Of a stretch of DNA of 64,000 nt, positions 56,419 to 64,000 are shown one piece after another (positions within the stretch are counted from its first letter, which is position 1; each line of letters starts with the position of its first letter). The stretch covers positions 992,001 through 1,056,000 of the forward strand of contig NZ_JAZHRV010000001.1 of NCBI RefSeq assembly GCF_036924595.1, in the 5' to 3' direction. The notes below the pieces were generated by a model that worked only from the letters and a program-made list of their open reading frames with translations, made no database searches and was not told the origin of the DNA. The translations under genes were made by a program, and so were the position numbers. This DNA is from Bradyrhizobium algeriense. Lineage in GTDB: Bacteria; Pseudomonadota; Alphaproteobacteria; Rhizobiales; Xanthobacteraceae.

Positions 56419-57024
56419 TCAGTTGAATTCGAGCTGCTGATATTTCTCCCACGATCGGAAGGGCGAGACCACACGTCCCCTGCGGTCGATGCGTCCCCAT
56501 TGTCCGCCCACGTACCAGCTACGCTCGCCTTCAGTGACAGTGCGGTCATATTCAATAGTGCAAGCCGTGCAGACAACAGCAACTCCATCCCTGAATGGAT
56601 AGGCTCCGTCATACCTCGCCGGGATCACGAGATTGAGTTTGCGGTCGATGTATCCAATCTTGCCGCCGACCCGCGACCGCGCGAGACCATCCTCGAAATA
56701 GTCCGGGCCGTTGTCCATTGATTCAACCGGCACTGGGATGACGCCACGTCGAATGTAGAACCATTGGGCTTTTCGTTTGTCAGTCCCACCGAACAACAAG
56801 ACCGAAGCCAGCCCATCACGGTCATATCGAAGTCGAGCCAAATAGGATCGCTTCAAGCGCGGCCGCCCGTCGGGGCCGGTTGCCGCACATTGCTTGAACG
56901 TGCGCTCCGGCTCCCAGCAATCGAAGACGCCTGGCGCAACCGTGCCTTGATCCATTGCCACGACCGGTTTTGACGAGAGTGTGAGCAGGGCGCTCAGCGC
57001 AAGAATCTTGAGAAAATCAGGCAT
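56419..57024 (-). CDS. Exported WG-repeat-like protein
   Basis: 201 aa from ATG 57024; the longer frame to 57168 is translated REP sequence (the telltale REAKQS... DCFATLAMT) and was rejected. A signal peptide (FLKILALSALLTLSSKPVVA) is followed by a Cys-containing region (FDCWEPERTFKQCAAT) and a WG-type beta segment, GKIGYIDRKLNLVIPARYD then FRDGVAVVCTACT, with a second part WGRIDRRGRVVSPF. WG repeats are often surface or stress-linked; a precise role is not known. Confidence 0.7.
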   Translation of the reverse strand: MPDFLKILALSALLTLSSKPVVAMDQGTVAPGVFDCWEPERTFKQCAATGPDGRPRLKRSYLARLRYDRDGLASVLLFGGTDKRKAQWFYIRRGVIPVPVESMDNGPDYFEDGLARSRVGGKIGYIDRKLNLVIPARYDGAYPFRDGVAVVCTACTIEYDRTVTEGERSWYVGGQWGRIDRRGRVVSPFRSWEKYQQLEFN

Positions 57025-57045
57025 GATGCATGCGTTCGTTCCAAC

Positions 57046-57148
57046 CGTCATTGCGAGCGTAGCGAAGCAGTCCAGTGCGGCGTAACAAAGTATGGATTGA
57101 TTTCCCTTGTGCGGCGAGGTGGATTGCTTCGCTTCGCGCGCAATGACG
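57046..57148. repeat. REP-like element (CGTCATTGCGAGCGTAGCGAAG type)
   Basis: CGTCATTGCGAGCGTAGCGA at the left edge and TCGCTTCGCGCGCAATGACG at the right edge are imperfectly complementary. It lies between the WG-repeat gene start and the MFS gene stop. Confidence 0.75.
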
Positions 57149-57169
57149 GGGGCGGCAACTTCGCGCATC

Positions 57170-58447
57170 TCACAACATTCCCGATTCTTCCTCCTCCGCC
57201 TTCTTCACCAGCTCCTCGCTGACCACGACACTTCGCCGCGGCACGATGAAGAACATCACCGAGATGCAGGCGATCGACAGTGCGAAGATCGCCGCCGTCA
57301 GCGGCAGCGTGGTTGTGGAGTGGCCGCCGAGATAGGCGCCGAATTGCGAGACCAGCGCGCCGATGCCCTGTTGCAGAAAGCCCATCGCTCCGGAGGCGGT
57401 GCCGGCGGCCTCGGGACGCGCGCTGATGGCGCCGGCCGCGGCGTTGTTCATCACGAAGGCGTTGGCGACCATCACGATCATCTGGGTGCCGAACAGCCAG
57501 AGCGGCGCCTGGTTGATCCCAGCAATGCTCAAGACGAGGTTCAAGAGGGCGCCGCCGAATTGCACCGCGAGTCCGAACCAGATCAGCTTCTCCAGCGAAT
57601 GCCGCGGCGCGAAACGGACGCAGAACACATTGCCGATCAGATAGGCAAATCCCGTCGTCGCGAACCACGCGCCATATTCGGCCGTGGTTCGGCCCATCTG
57701 CGTCACCACAATGTAAGGTCCGCCGCCGGCAAACATGAAAATAATCTGGGAAGCCAGGACCTGGCACAGCACATAGCCGATGAAGGCGCGGTTGCGGATC
57801 AGCTTGCCGACGTCGCCGCGGAAGCTGCTGCTCTCGCTGCGTTCGCCGCGCGTCTCGGGCAGCGCCAGCGCGATCAGGACCGCGACGCTGAGCGAAGCCG
57901 CCGTGATGAAATAGAAGATGGCGCGCCAGCCGAACGCGGTCTCCAGGAGGCCGCCGACCAGCGCGCTGAGCATCTGCGCCATCATCATGACGGCAATCAC
58001 GAGGCTGATCATGGAGCTGATGCGGTCGCGGCTGTAGAGGTCGCGGATGATGGCGCGGCTCACCACCATGCCGGTCGCGCCACCCAGCGCCTGCAGGAAA
58101 CGCGCGGCAATCAGTTGCGGCAGTGTCTGCGCCAGCGAGCAGCCAACGCTCGCCGCCACCATCAGGGCAAGGCCTGCGAGCAGCACCGGGCGGCGTCCGA
58201 ACTTGTCCGACAGCGGCCCCATGATGAGCTGCGAGCAGGCGATGCCGACCATGTAGAGCGACACCGTCATCTGCGCGACGGAAATGTCACCACCGAACGT
58301 CGTCGCCAGCACGGGAAGCGCCGGCACCAGCATATAGAGCGAGATCGGCGCGACGCCGGTCATCGCCACCAGCATCAGCAGCATGATCTTGGAGGTCGCG
58401 ACGGCGCTCGCCGCCGCGTCGGGCGGCTTGCCCACGACGCCGTGCAT
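57170..58447 (-). CDS. Bcr/CflA-family MFS drug efflux permease
   Basis: 425 aa with 12 hydrophobic segments. The start region ISLYMLVPALPVLATTFGGD and motif A GPLSDKFGRRPVLLAGL are those of DHA1 Bcr/CflA pumps. ALGGATGMVVSRAIIRDLY is the conserved fourth-helix block with the R needed for proton coupling. The C-terminus is acidic. It exports compounds such as bicyclomycin or chloramphenicol in relatives; the substrate here is open. Confidence 0.9.
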   Translation of the reverse strand: MHGVVGKPPDAAASAVATSKIMLLMLVAMTGVAPISLYMLVPALPVLATTFGGDISVAQMTVSLYMVGIACSQLIMGPLSDKFGRRPVLLAGLALMVAASVGCSLAQTLPQLIAARFLQALGGATGMVVSRAIIRDLYSRDRISSMISLVIAVMMMAQMLSALVGGLLETAFGWRAIFYFITAASLSVAVLIALALPETRGERSESSSFRGDVGKLIRNRAFIGYVLCQVLASQIIFMFAGGGPYIVVTQMGRTTAEYGAWFATTGFAYLIGNVFCVRFAPRHSLEKLIWFGLAVQFGGALLNLVLSIAGINQAPLWLFGTQMIVMVANAFVMNNAAAGAISARPEAAGTASGAMGFLQQGIGALVSQFGAYLGGHSTTTLPLTAAIFALSIACISVMFFIVPRRSVVVSEELVKKAEEEESGML

Positions 58448-58674
58448 TCAGTTCAGATCCTGTTTTGCTTGGATTGGACTTTTAACCAGATGGTTCAGCA
58501 CGAACAGGGACGTTTTGGCATGCGGCCATGCTGAATTGGGGAGGCGGGTACGAGACTGGGCCGCTGGATTCTACTTTGCATGGGGTTGTTTTCGCGGTTT
58601 TTGTGTCCGGCGCCCGCGCCGTATCGCTCTAGGGGTACCGGATCCTCCGCCGTCGCCGGGGCGACTGGTGGAAA
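58448..58674. other. Intergenic region upstream of the MFS gene
   Basis: No gene seen. It presumably carries the MFS promoter near 58450-58500; the rest is GC-rich filler up to the REP-like element. Confidence 0.3.
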
Positions 58675-58794
58675 GTAGGATGGGTGGAGCCAACGGGTCG
58701 CGCGAATGCGCGCCCGATGACAGGCTCCGCGATACCCATCGTCTCACCACGCGCACCGGCATTGATGGGTATCGCTGCGCTCCACCCATCCTAC
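58675..58794. repeat. REP-like palindrome (GTAGGATGGGTGGAGC type) with nested 46-bp block
   Basis: GTAGGATGGGTGGAGC at the left edge pairs with GCTCCACCCATCCTAC at the right edge. It is an uninterrupted member of the family used as target by the two IS110 copies. The internal 58687-58732 is identical to 18797-18842. Confidence 0.8.
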
Positions 58795-58809
58795 GGCTTT
58801 AGTCAACGA

Positions 58810-60645
58810 TTAAAGCGGCAGCATCGCCGCCGTCGCCTCATCGAGCCACAGCTTCGTGGCGTTGTCGTCGAGATGCGGGCGCACCGCGCGATTGACACGC
58901 TCATGGTAATCGTTCAGCCATTTCAGCTCTGTCGGGCTGAGCATGTTCACATCGATCAGGCGGCGGTCGATCGGCGCCAGCGTCAGCGTCTCGAAGGCAT
59001 TCACCGGCTTGTCGGCACCTGGCACGTCGGTGCCGATGACGAGTTCGAGGTTCTCGATCCGGATGCCATAGGCGTCGGTCTTGTAATAGCCGGGCTCGTT
59101 GGAAAGGATCATGCCGCGCTTCAGCGGCGTGGTGCCGAGTTTTGAAATCCGCGCCGGGCCTTCATGCACCGAGAGATAGCTGCCGACACCATGGCCGGTG
59201 CCGTGCTCGAAATCGAGGCCGGCCTGCCACAAAAATTGCCGCGCAAAGGAATCGATCTGCGCGCCGGTGGTGCCGTCGGGAAAGATCGCGCGCGCGATCG
59301 CGATGTGTCCGCGCAGCACGCGGGTGAAGCGGTCGCGCATTTCATCGGTGGGATTGCCGATCGCGATCGTGCGGGTGACGTCGGTGGTGCCGTCTTCATA
59401 TTGCGCGCCGGAATCGATCAGCAGGAGATCGCCGGGCGAAATCCGCCGGTTGCTCCTGCGGGTGACGCGGTAATGCACGATCGCGCCGTTCGGCCCGGTC
59501 CCGGCGATGGTCGGAAACGAAACATCCTTCAGCGCGCAGGTCTGGCGCCGAAAGGTTTCCAGCGCCTCGACGGTGTCGATCTCCGTCAGCGCGCCGGACG
59601 GCGCCTCGCGGTCGATCCAGGCGAGAAAGCGTGTCAGCGCCACCGCGTCGCGCTGGTGCGCGGTCCGCGTGCCCTCGATTTCGGTGCTGTTCTTCACCGC
59701 CTTCAGCAGGCTCACCGGATCGTTGCCGCTCACCGGTTTTCCGCCGGCGCCCGCGATCAGGCGGCTGAGCGCATCGGCGGCCGTGGCGCTGTCGAGGGCG
59801 ATCGCGGCGCCGCTGCGCGCGAGCTCGGTCAAATCGGGCACCAGCGCGTCGGGATCCCGGACGTCGGCTGATTGTTCGAGATGGTCGCGCGTCAGGTTGG
59901 AAAGCTTGCGGTGGTCGATGAAGATGGTGGGGCGGCCGTCCTTCGGCACCAGCGCGTAGGACAAAGGCAGCGGCGTGTGCGAGACGTCGGCGCCGCGGAT
60001 GTTGAAGGTCCAGGCCACCGCGTGGCTATCAGACAGAACCAACGCCTCGGCCCCGAGCTTGCTGATCTCAAGCCGGATCCGCCTGAGTTTTTCGGCTTCG
60101 ATCTCGCCGGAAAACTGCACGCCATGAACGGAAACGGGGCCGAGCGGCGGCGCCGGGCGTTCGGTCCACACTTGGTCCAGCGGGTTGTTGTCGACCGCGA
60201 TCAGCTCCGCGCCCGCCTTGGTACAGGCAGCGGCCAGACGCTCGGCTGCCGCGGAAGTGTGCAGCCACGGGTCAAAACCGAGGCGGTCGCCGGCCGAAAG
60301 GTGCTTGGTCAGCCAGTGTTCCGGCGGCGGATCGGCCAGTGGCTCGATGTGCCAGGCCTTGCGGTCGACCTGCTTGGCGGCCTGCAGCGTGTAGCGGCCA
60401 TCGACGAAAACGGCGGCCTCGCGCGTCAGGACGATCGCCACGCCGGCCGAGCCGGTGAAGCCGCTCAGCCAGGCCAGCCGCTCTTCGGAGGCTGCGACAT
60501 ACTCGTTTTGCTGCTGATCGGCGCGGGGAATGACGAATCCCGTCAACTTCCGCCGTGCCAGCTCCTCGCGAAAGCGGGCCAGCCGTGCGGTCAGCGCCAC
60601 GCCGCCTTCGGGTTCTTCGAATGTCTGGAAATGGGCTTCGAACAT
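58810..60645 (-). CDS. Xaa-Pro aminopeptidase (M24B family, long form)
   Basis: 611 aa, the size of eukaryote-like aminopeptidase P with an extra N-terminal domain. N-terminal creatinase-like part: LTGFVIPRADQQQNEYVAASEERLAWLSGFTGSAG (quoted in parts: IPRADQQQNEYV, RLAWLSGFTGSAG). Metal ligands appear in LLIDSGAQYEDGTTDVTRT, GTGHGVGSYLSVHEGP and MILSNEPGYYKTDAYGIRIEN. It removes N-terminal residues before proline. It is monocistronic by appearance. Confidence 0.94.
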   Translation of the reverse strand: MFEAHFQTFEEPEGGVALTARLARFREELARRKLTGFVIPRADQQQNEYVAASEERLAWLSGFTGSAGVAIVLTREAAVFVDGRYTLQAAKQVDRKAWHIEPLADPPPEHWLTKHLSAGDRLGFDPWLHTSAAAERLAAACTKAGAELIAVDNNPLDQVWTERPAPPLGPVSVHGVQFSGEIEAEKLRRIRLEISKLGAEALVLSDSHAVAWTFNIRGADVSHTPLPLSYALVPKDGRPTIFIDHRKLSNLTRDHLEQSADVRDPDALVPDLTELARSGAAIALDSATAADALSRLIAGAGGKPVSGNDPVSLLKAVKNSTEIEGTRTAHQRDAVALTRFLAWIDREAPSGALTEIDTVEALETFRRQTCALKDVSFPTIAGTGPNGAIVHYRVTRRSNRRISPGDLLLIDSGAQYEDGTTDVTRTIAIGNPTDEMRDRFTRVLRGHIAIARAIFPDGTTGAQIDSFARQFLWQAGLDFEHGTGHGVGSYLSVHEGPARISKLGTTPLKRGMILSNEPGYYKTDAYGIRIENLELVIGTDVPGADKPVNAFETLTLAPIDRRLIDVNMLSPTELKWLNDYHERVNRAVRPHLDDNATKLWLDEATAAMLPL

Positions 60646-60830
60646 CGCCTTGTCACTTTAGGGTTCGGTGGAACGGTCCGCAATGCAGCGGGGCTGGCCA
60701 CAATTTGGCATAATCCGTGCTTCATTATATCCGTCCGTTTTAGTCGGATGGAACGGTTTTGCGGTGCTGTTCGGCTCAGGATACCGGGAGGCCCGAGGAG
60801 TGTTTCAACTCAACGAAGAGGGGATACACC

Positions 60831-61019
60831 ATGCCTGCTTTCACGTTTGAGAAGATTTCGCCGCCGGCCGACCGCGGCCCGGTTCCGCCGGTGGCTAACA
60901 AGAAACAGCGCGGCGTCATCGTCCAAATGCTGGACCGGTTCGCTGAAGCGCGGGTCAAACGGACGTTGAAGGCAGAGAAGGGCGTGATCGCCCGCAACCC
61001 GCGCAAAACACCCGAGTAG
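60831..61019 (+). CDS. Small basic hypothetical protein
   Basis: 62 aa from ATG 60831 with GAAGAGGGG about 9 bp upstream. It starts MPAFTFEKISPPADRGP, has a helix VQMLDRFAEARVKRTLKAEKG and ends RNPRKTPE. No domain is known. It is well placed with a good ribosome binding site, convergent with prmA and 5 bp from its stop, so it is probably a real gene. Confidence 0.6.
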   Translation: MPAFTFEKISPPADRGPVPPVANKKQRGVIVQMLDRFAEARVKRTLKAEKGVIARNPRKTPE

Positions 61020-61024
61020 AGTTT

Positions 61025-61915
61025 TCAATTCACCTTGCGCAGCAACAGGCTGCTCCAGCCCTCGATGCGAAGGTGCCGCACCGGCACCAGCCCGCGGGCG
61101 CGGTAGGCGGCGATGACCGCGGGCGCCTGAGGCGTTAGCAGGCCCGACAGAATGACCAGCGCCGATGGCGCCAGATGTCGCGTCATGGGCGCTGCCAGTT
61201 GCCGCAACGGATTGGCAAGAATATTCGCCAGCACCAGGTCGAACGGCGCGGCATCAGCAAATTGCGGCGCCGCGAAGCCGGTGGCACGGATCGCCTGCAC
61301 CAGATGCCCTGACACGTTCAGCCGCGCATTTTCGCGGGCGACCTGCACCGAGGGCGGATCGATATCGCTCGCCAGCACCTTGTCATGCAGCGCCTTGGCG
61401 GCGGCGATCGCCAGCACGCCGGTGCCAGTGCCGAGATCGAGCACGCGGCGTGGACGCCAGGCTTTCAGGACATGGTCGAGCAGCAGCAGGCAGCCGCGCG
61501 TGGTGCCGTGGTGGCCGGTGCCGAACGCCAGCGCCGCCTCGATTTCGATGCCGATCTTGTTGGGTGCGATCCGCTCGCGATCATGCTGGCCGTGGACGAT
61601 GAAGCGTCCGGCCGGCACGGGAACGAGGTCTTCGAGGCTGGCCTTGACCCAATCCTTGGCCTCGACCGTGTCGAAGGCGATGCCCTCGGCGATATCAGCG
61701 CCTGCGGCATTGGCCACGAGTTCGCGCACCAGCGGCTGATCGGGCGGCTCGGCGAAATGCACCGTGACGTCCCATCGGCCATCCGGCCGCTCGAACGCGG
61801 CGATCGCGGCCTGGCCCTCAAAAAAAACTTCGGTCAGGGCATCGACGACGCTCTTGGCTGCGTGCTCGTCACCGATGGCAAAGCTGACGCGGTGCGTAGG
61901 GGCGATGGAAGTCAT
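61025..61915 (-). CDS. prmA: Ribosomal protein L11 methyltransferase
   Basis: 296 aa. The N-terminal substrate domain is divergent, as in alphaproteobacteria. The SAM site VLDLGTGTGVLAIAAAK, LASDIDPPSVQVAREN and LVLANILANPLRQLA are PrmA hallmarks, together with GTGHHGTTRGCLLLLD upstream. It trimethylates L11 at several positions. Alternatives such as a generic class I methyltransferase are less likely given the NPPY-equivalent ANILA block. Confidence 0.92.
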   Translation of the reverse strand: MTSIAPTHRVSFAIGDEHAAKSVVDALTEVFFEGQAAIAAFERPDGRWDVTVHFAEPPDQPLVRELVANAAGADIAEGIAFDTVEAKDWVKASLEDLVPVPAGRFIVHGQHDRERIAPNKIGIEIEAALAFGTGHHGTTRGCLLLLDHVLKAWRPRRVLDLGTGTGVLAIAAAKALHDKVLASDIDPPSVQVARENARLNVSGHLVQAIRATGFAAPQFADAAPFDLVLANILANPLRQLAAPMTRHLAPSALVILSGLLTPQAPAVIAAYRARGLVPVRHLRIEGWSSLLLRKVN

Positions 61916-62119
61916 TGAAGAACCTGGAGAAAGTGGAGCGAGGCGAACGAGAAGGAAATGACGCTTGATTCAAATTTGAGCAAATTTCATGTCGTACTAC
62001 TCGGAAAAGCTGCACCATTACCATTAGGACAACCTTAGATTCATCTTCGTGGGTTCCCGGACGGGAACTGCAGAGGCATCCTCAGTTCCAGGAACACAAA
62101 CCCAGGTCGGAACCAGCCA

Positions 62120-62281
62120 ATGTCGATCATTAGGTCATTTCTTAGGGACGAATCCGGAGCCACCGCCATCGAGTATGGCCTGATTGCAGCCGGGATTGCG
62201 ATCGCAATCATTACCGCCGTGCAGGGTGTCGGTAGCAAGCTCAGCAGCAACTTCAACGACATCAGCACGTCGCTGAAATAA
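62120..62281 (+). CDS. Flp/Fap family pilin
   Basis: 53 aa. The type IVb Flp pattern is clear: ESGATAIEYGLIAAGIAIAI, with the prepilin cleavage region before the hydrophobic helix and the invariant Glu-Tyr pair. The end is NFNDISTSLK. The major Flp pilin is assembled by Tad/Cpa machinery, but no tad or cpa gene is within the window. A strong terminator follows 23 bp later, so it is a one-gene unit. It is likely a secondary pilin used by a Tad system elsewhere. Confidence 0.9.
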   Translation: MSIIRSFLRDESGATAIEYGLIAAGIAIAIITAVQGVGSKLSSNFNDISTSLK

Positions 62282-62304
62282 CCGCCCTCAGTGGGGCATT
62301 CTGG

Positions 62305-62338
62305 GGACCAGGCGCGCCAAGCGCCTGGTCCTTTTTTT
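62305..62338 (+). terminator. Rho-independent terminator after flp pilin
   Basis: Perfect 11-bp stem GGACCAGGCGC/GCGCCTGGTCC, 5-base loop, then seven T residues. Confidence 0.92.
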
Positions 62339-62610
62339 GGGGCGGATTGGTCTGCGCGTAATTTGCACCGGCCATCCACAGGCGAACGGGAGTGTTGCCA
62401 ACCCGGTTATTCGCGGAAGCACATGGTGTCTTCCACAGCCGCTGCGGCGAGTTTTCGACAACTAGTCCACAGGCTTTTCCCGTCGTTGCCCGCCGGCCTT
62501 ACACACATTGTCCACACCCGGCGCGCGCACGAGTGCCCAATGCGAGCGGGAGGGAGCTGGTTAAGATGACGTGAGCAGCGTCATGCTGGCGTTGCGCCTT
62601 TGCTCTCAGC
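62339..62610. other. Intergenic region with four DnaA-box-like sites
   Basis: No gene. Four same-strand sites resemble TTATCCACA: CCATCCACA (62372), TCTTCCACA (62429), TAGTCCACA (62463) and TTGTCCACA (62508), with one to two mismatches each. Confidence 0.4.
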
Positions 62611-64000
62611 CTATCCAAATAGCGCGCGGTGATCGCCCAGGATTGTCCGCGCGGCGTTGTGGCCGGGGGCGCCGGTGACGCCGCCGCCGGGGTGGGCGCC
62701 TGAGCCGCAATGGTAGAGGCCCTTCAGCGGCCCGCGATAGTCGGCATGGCCCAGCATCGGCCGCGCCGAGAACAATTGATTGAGCGTCAAGGCGCCATGG
62801 AAGATGTCGCCGCCGAGCAGGCCGAACTGCCGCTCAAGATCGAGCGGCGACAGCATCTGGCGGCCGATCACGCTTGTCCCAAAGCCCGGCGCGAATTTAT
62901 CCACCGTCGCGATCATGAGATCGGCGACCTCCTCGCGATGGTCGTCCCATGATTTCCCGTCCGGCAATTCCGGTGCGACATGCTGGCAGAACAGGCTCGC
63001 GACATGTTGGCCTTCCGGCGCGAGCGAGGAGTCGAGTGTCGAGGGGATCAGCACTTCCACCACGGGCTCGCGGCTCCAGCCGTAGCTGCGCGCATCCTGC
63101 CAGGCGCGATCCATGTAGCCTAAGCTCGGCGCGAGGATGATGCCGGCGGTGAGATGGTCGCCGGCGCCCGGCAATGCGGTGAAGGAGGGCAGGGCGCTCA
63201 ACGCGACGTTCATCCGAAAAGTGCCGGAGGCGTTGCGCCAGCGCGAGATCCGTTCGAGGAATTCCGGCGCCAGCGCGCCCGACGGCACGAGCCGCGTATA
63301 CAGCAATTTCGGATTGACGCCGGAGACGACGTATTTCGCGCGGATCGTCTCGCCATTGTCGAGGATGACGCCCGCGGCGCGGTCGCCTTCGACGATCACC
63401 TCGCGCACGCCGGCCTCGGTTTCGATTTCGGCGCCATGCCCGCGCGCCGCGCGCGCCATCGCTTGCGTGATCGCGCCCATGCCGCCGATCGCGTGGCCCC
63501 ACACGCCCTTCTTGCCGTTCACCTCGCCGAACGCATGGTGCAGCATGACGTAGGCCGAGCCGGCGGCGTAGGGGCTGGCGTAATTGCCGACGATGGCGTC
63601 GAAGCCGAACAGCGCCTTCACCAGGTCGTTCTCGAAACGCTCGTCCAGCATCTCGCCGGCCGAGCGCGTGAACAGGTCGAGCAGATTGCGCTGCTGCTCC
63701 AGTGAAAGCTTGCGCAGGATGCCGGCGGTGCCCAACGCATTGAAGGCTTCGCGGATCGCGCCGATCCCAAATCCCTCGACAATGTTCGGCGGCGCGCGCA
63801 GCACGAATTGCCGCAGCACGTCGGCGATGGCCTCCAGCTCGCGCGAGAAGGCATCAATAGCGGCCGCATCGTGCTGGCTGAGTTTCTCGACCGATTGCGT
63901 AGTGCGGCCCTCGCCGGTCAGGAGATAGCTACCGTCGGGCGCGGGCAGGAAATTTTGCGCACGGCGCTCGACGATGCGCAGGCCGTGATCGGCGAGCTTC
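62611..64000 (-). CDS. CrtI-like NAD(P)/FAD oxidoreductase (phytoene dehydrogenase family), 5' end cut by window
   Basis: At least 463 residues; the frame stays open to the window edge, so the N-terminal FAD-binding GxGxxG motif lies outside. Visible parts: ANIVEGFG-like NIVEGFGIGAI, WGHAIGGMGAITQAMARAARGHGAEIETEAGV (in parts: IGGMGAITQAMA, GHGAEIETEAGVREV), VVSGVNPKLL, and the C-terminal GLYHCGSGAHPGGGVTGAPGHNAA FAD block (quoted in part: CGSGAHPGGGVTGAPG). The family has human PYROXD2-type members; the substrate is unknown. Confidence 0.85.
   Translation of the reverse strand, partial: KLADHGLRIVERRAQNFLPAPDGSYLLTGEGRTTQSVEKLSQHDAAAIDAFSRELEAIADVLRQFVLRAPPNIVEGFGIGAIREAFNALGTAGILRKLSLEQQRNLLDLFTRSAGEMLDERFENDLVKALFGFDAIVGNYASPYAAGSAYVMLHHAFGEVNGKKGVWGHAIGGMGAITQAMARAARGHGAEIETEAGVREVIVEGDRAAGVILDNGETIRAKYVVSGVNPKLLYTRLVPSGALAPEFLERISRWRNASGTFRMNVALSALPSFTALPGAGDHLTAGIILAPSLGYMDRAWQDARSYGWSREPVVEVLIPSTLDSSLAPEGQHVASLFCQHVAPELPDGKSWDDHREEVADLMIATVDKFAPGFGTSVIGRQMLSPLDLERQFGLLGGDIFHGALTLNQLFSARPMLGHADYRGPLKGLYHCGSGAHPGGGVTGAPGHNAARTILGDHRALFG

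Noticed and set aside
57025..57168. N-terminal extension of the WG-repeat protein
   Set aside because: It is the translation of a REP-like element, and the internal Met starts a normal signal peptide.
62339..62610. Replication origin
   Set aside because: DnaA-box-like sites are imperfect, there is no AT-rich unwinding region and no dnaA, hemE or parAB gene nearby.

Overview
The window is a GC-rich alphaproteobacterial chromosome segment, most likely Bradyrhizobium or a close Nitrobacteraceae relative. The evidence is the gene content, the long FtsZ linker, CtrA-type boxes before division genes, and many dispersed REP-like palindromes whose translated shadows are typical of Bradyrhizobium. 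No rRNA or tRNA gene was found. One RNA gene is clear (RNase P RNA, minus strand), and two more are inferred (bridge RNAs of two IS110-family elements).

Layout. 1-20 kb is accessory metabolism, transport and regulation: a Mop-type fused [2Fe-2S]/molybdopterin oxidoreductase (cut by the window start) coupled to a TetR regulator, a KTSC-domain protein, a TonB-dependent siderophore receptor, a TetR-controlled EmrA/EmrB-type efflux pair with a perfect 21-bp operator, an Atm1/MsbA-like ABC exporter, EamA and TauE permeases, two related alpha/beta hydrolases flanking an AraC regulator, rnpB, a DGPF protein with an ECF42-type sigma factor, and a peptidoglycan amidase.

20-51 kb is the division and cell wall (dcw) cluster: rsmH-ftsL-ftsI-murE-murF-mraY-murD-[interruption 1]-ftsW-murG-murC-[interruption 2]-murB-ddl-ftsQ-ftsA-ftsZ-lpxC, followed by bamD-recN-ligA. 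These genes make UDP-MurNAc-pentapeptide, lipid II and the divisome. No mraZ lies ahead of rsmH. Interruption 1 (29.1-34.4 kb) holds two inverted IS110-family elements of 1684 and 1683 bp, about 88% identical in protein, around a secreted DUF5107-like gene. Each IS sits at the same position in a REP-like palindrome, and its upstream non-coding end carries short segments matching its own ends and the REP target, as expected of a bridge RNA. Interruption 2 (38.4-43.1 kb) is a MocR-type regulator divergent from a peroxiredoxin/thioredoxin-reductase-like/BenE-type permease operon that ends in a strong terminator.

56-64 kb is again mixed: a WG-repeat exported protein, a Bcr/CflA efflux permease, Xaa-Pro aminopeptidase, a small conserved-looking protein, prmA, an orphan Flp pilin with a strong terminator, and a CrtI-like flavin oxidoreductase cut by the window end.

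The items I rate most interesting are the readable bridge-RNA guides with REP-end targeting, the MocR/redox/permease module inside the dcw cluster, and the modular REP family.
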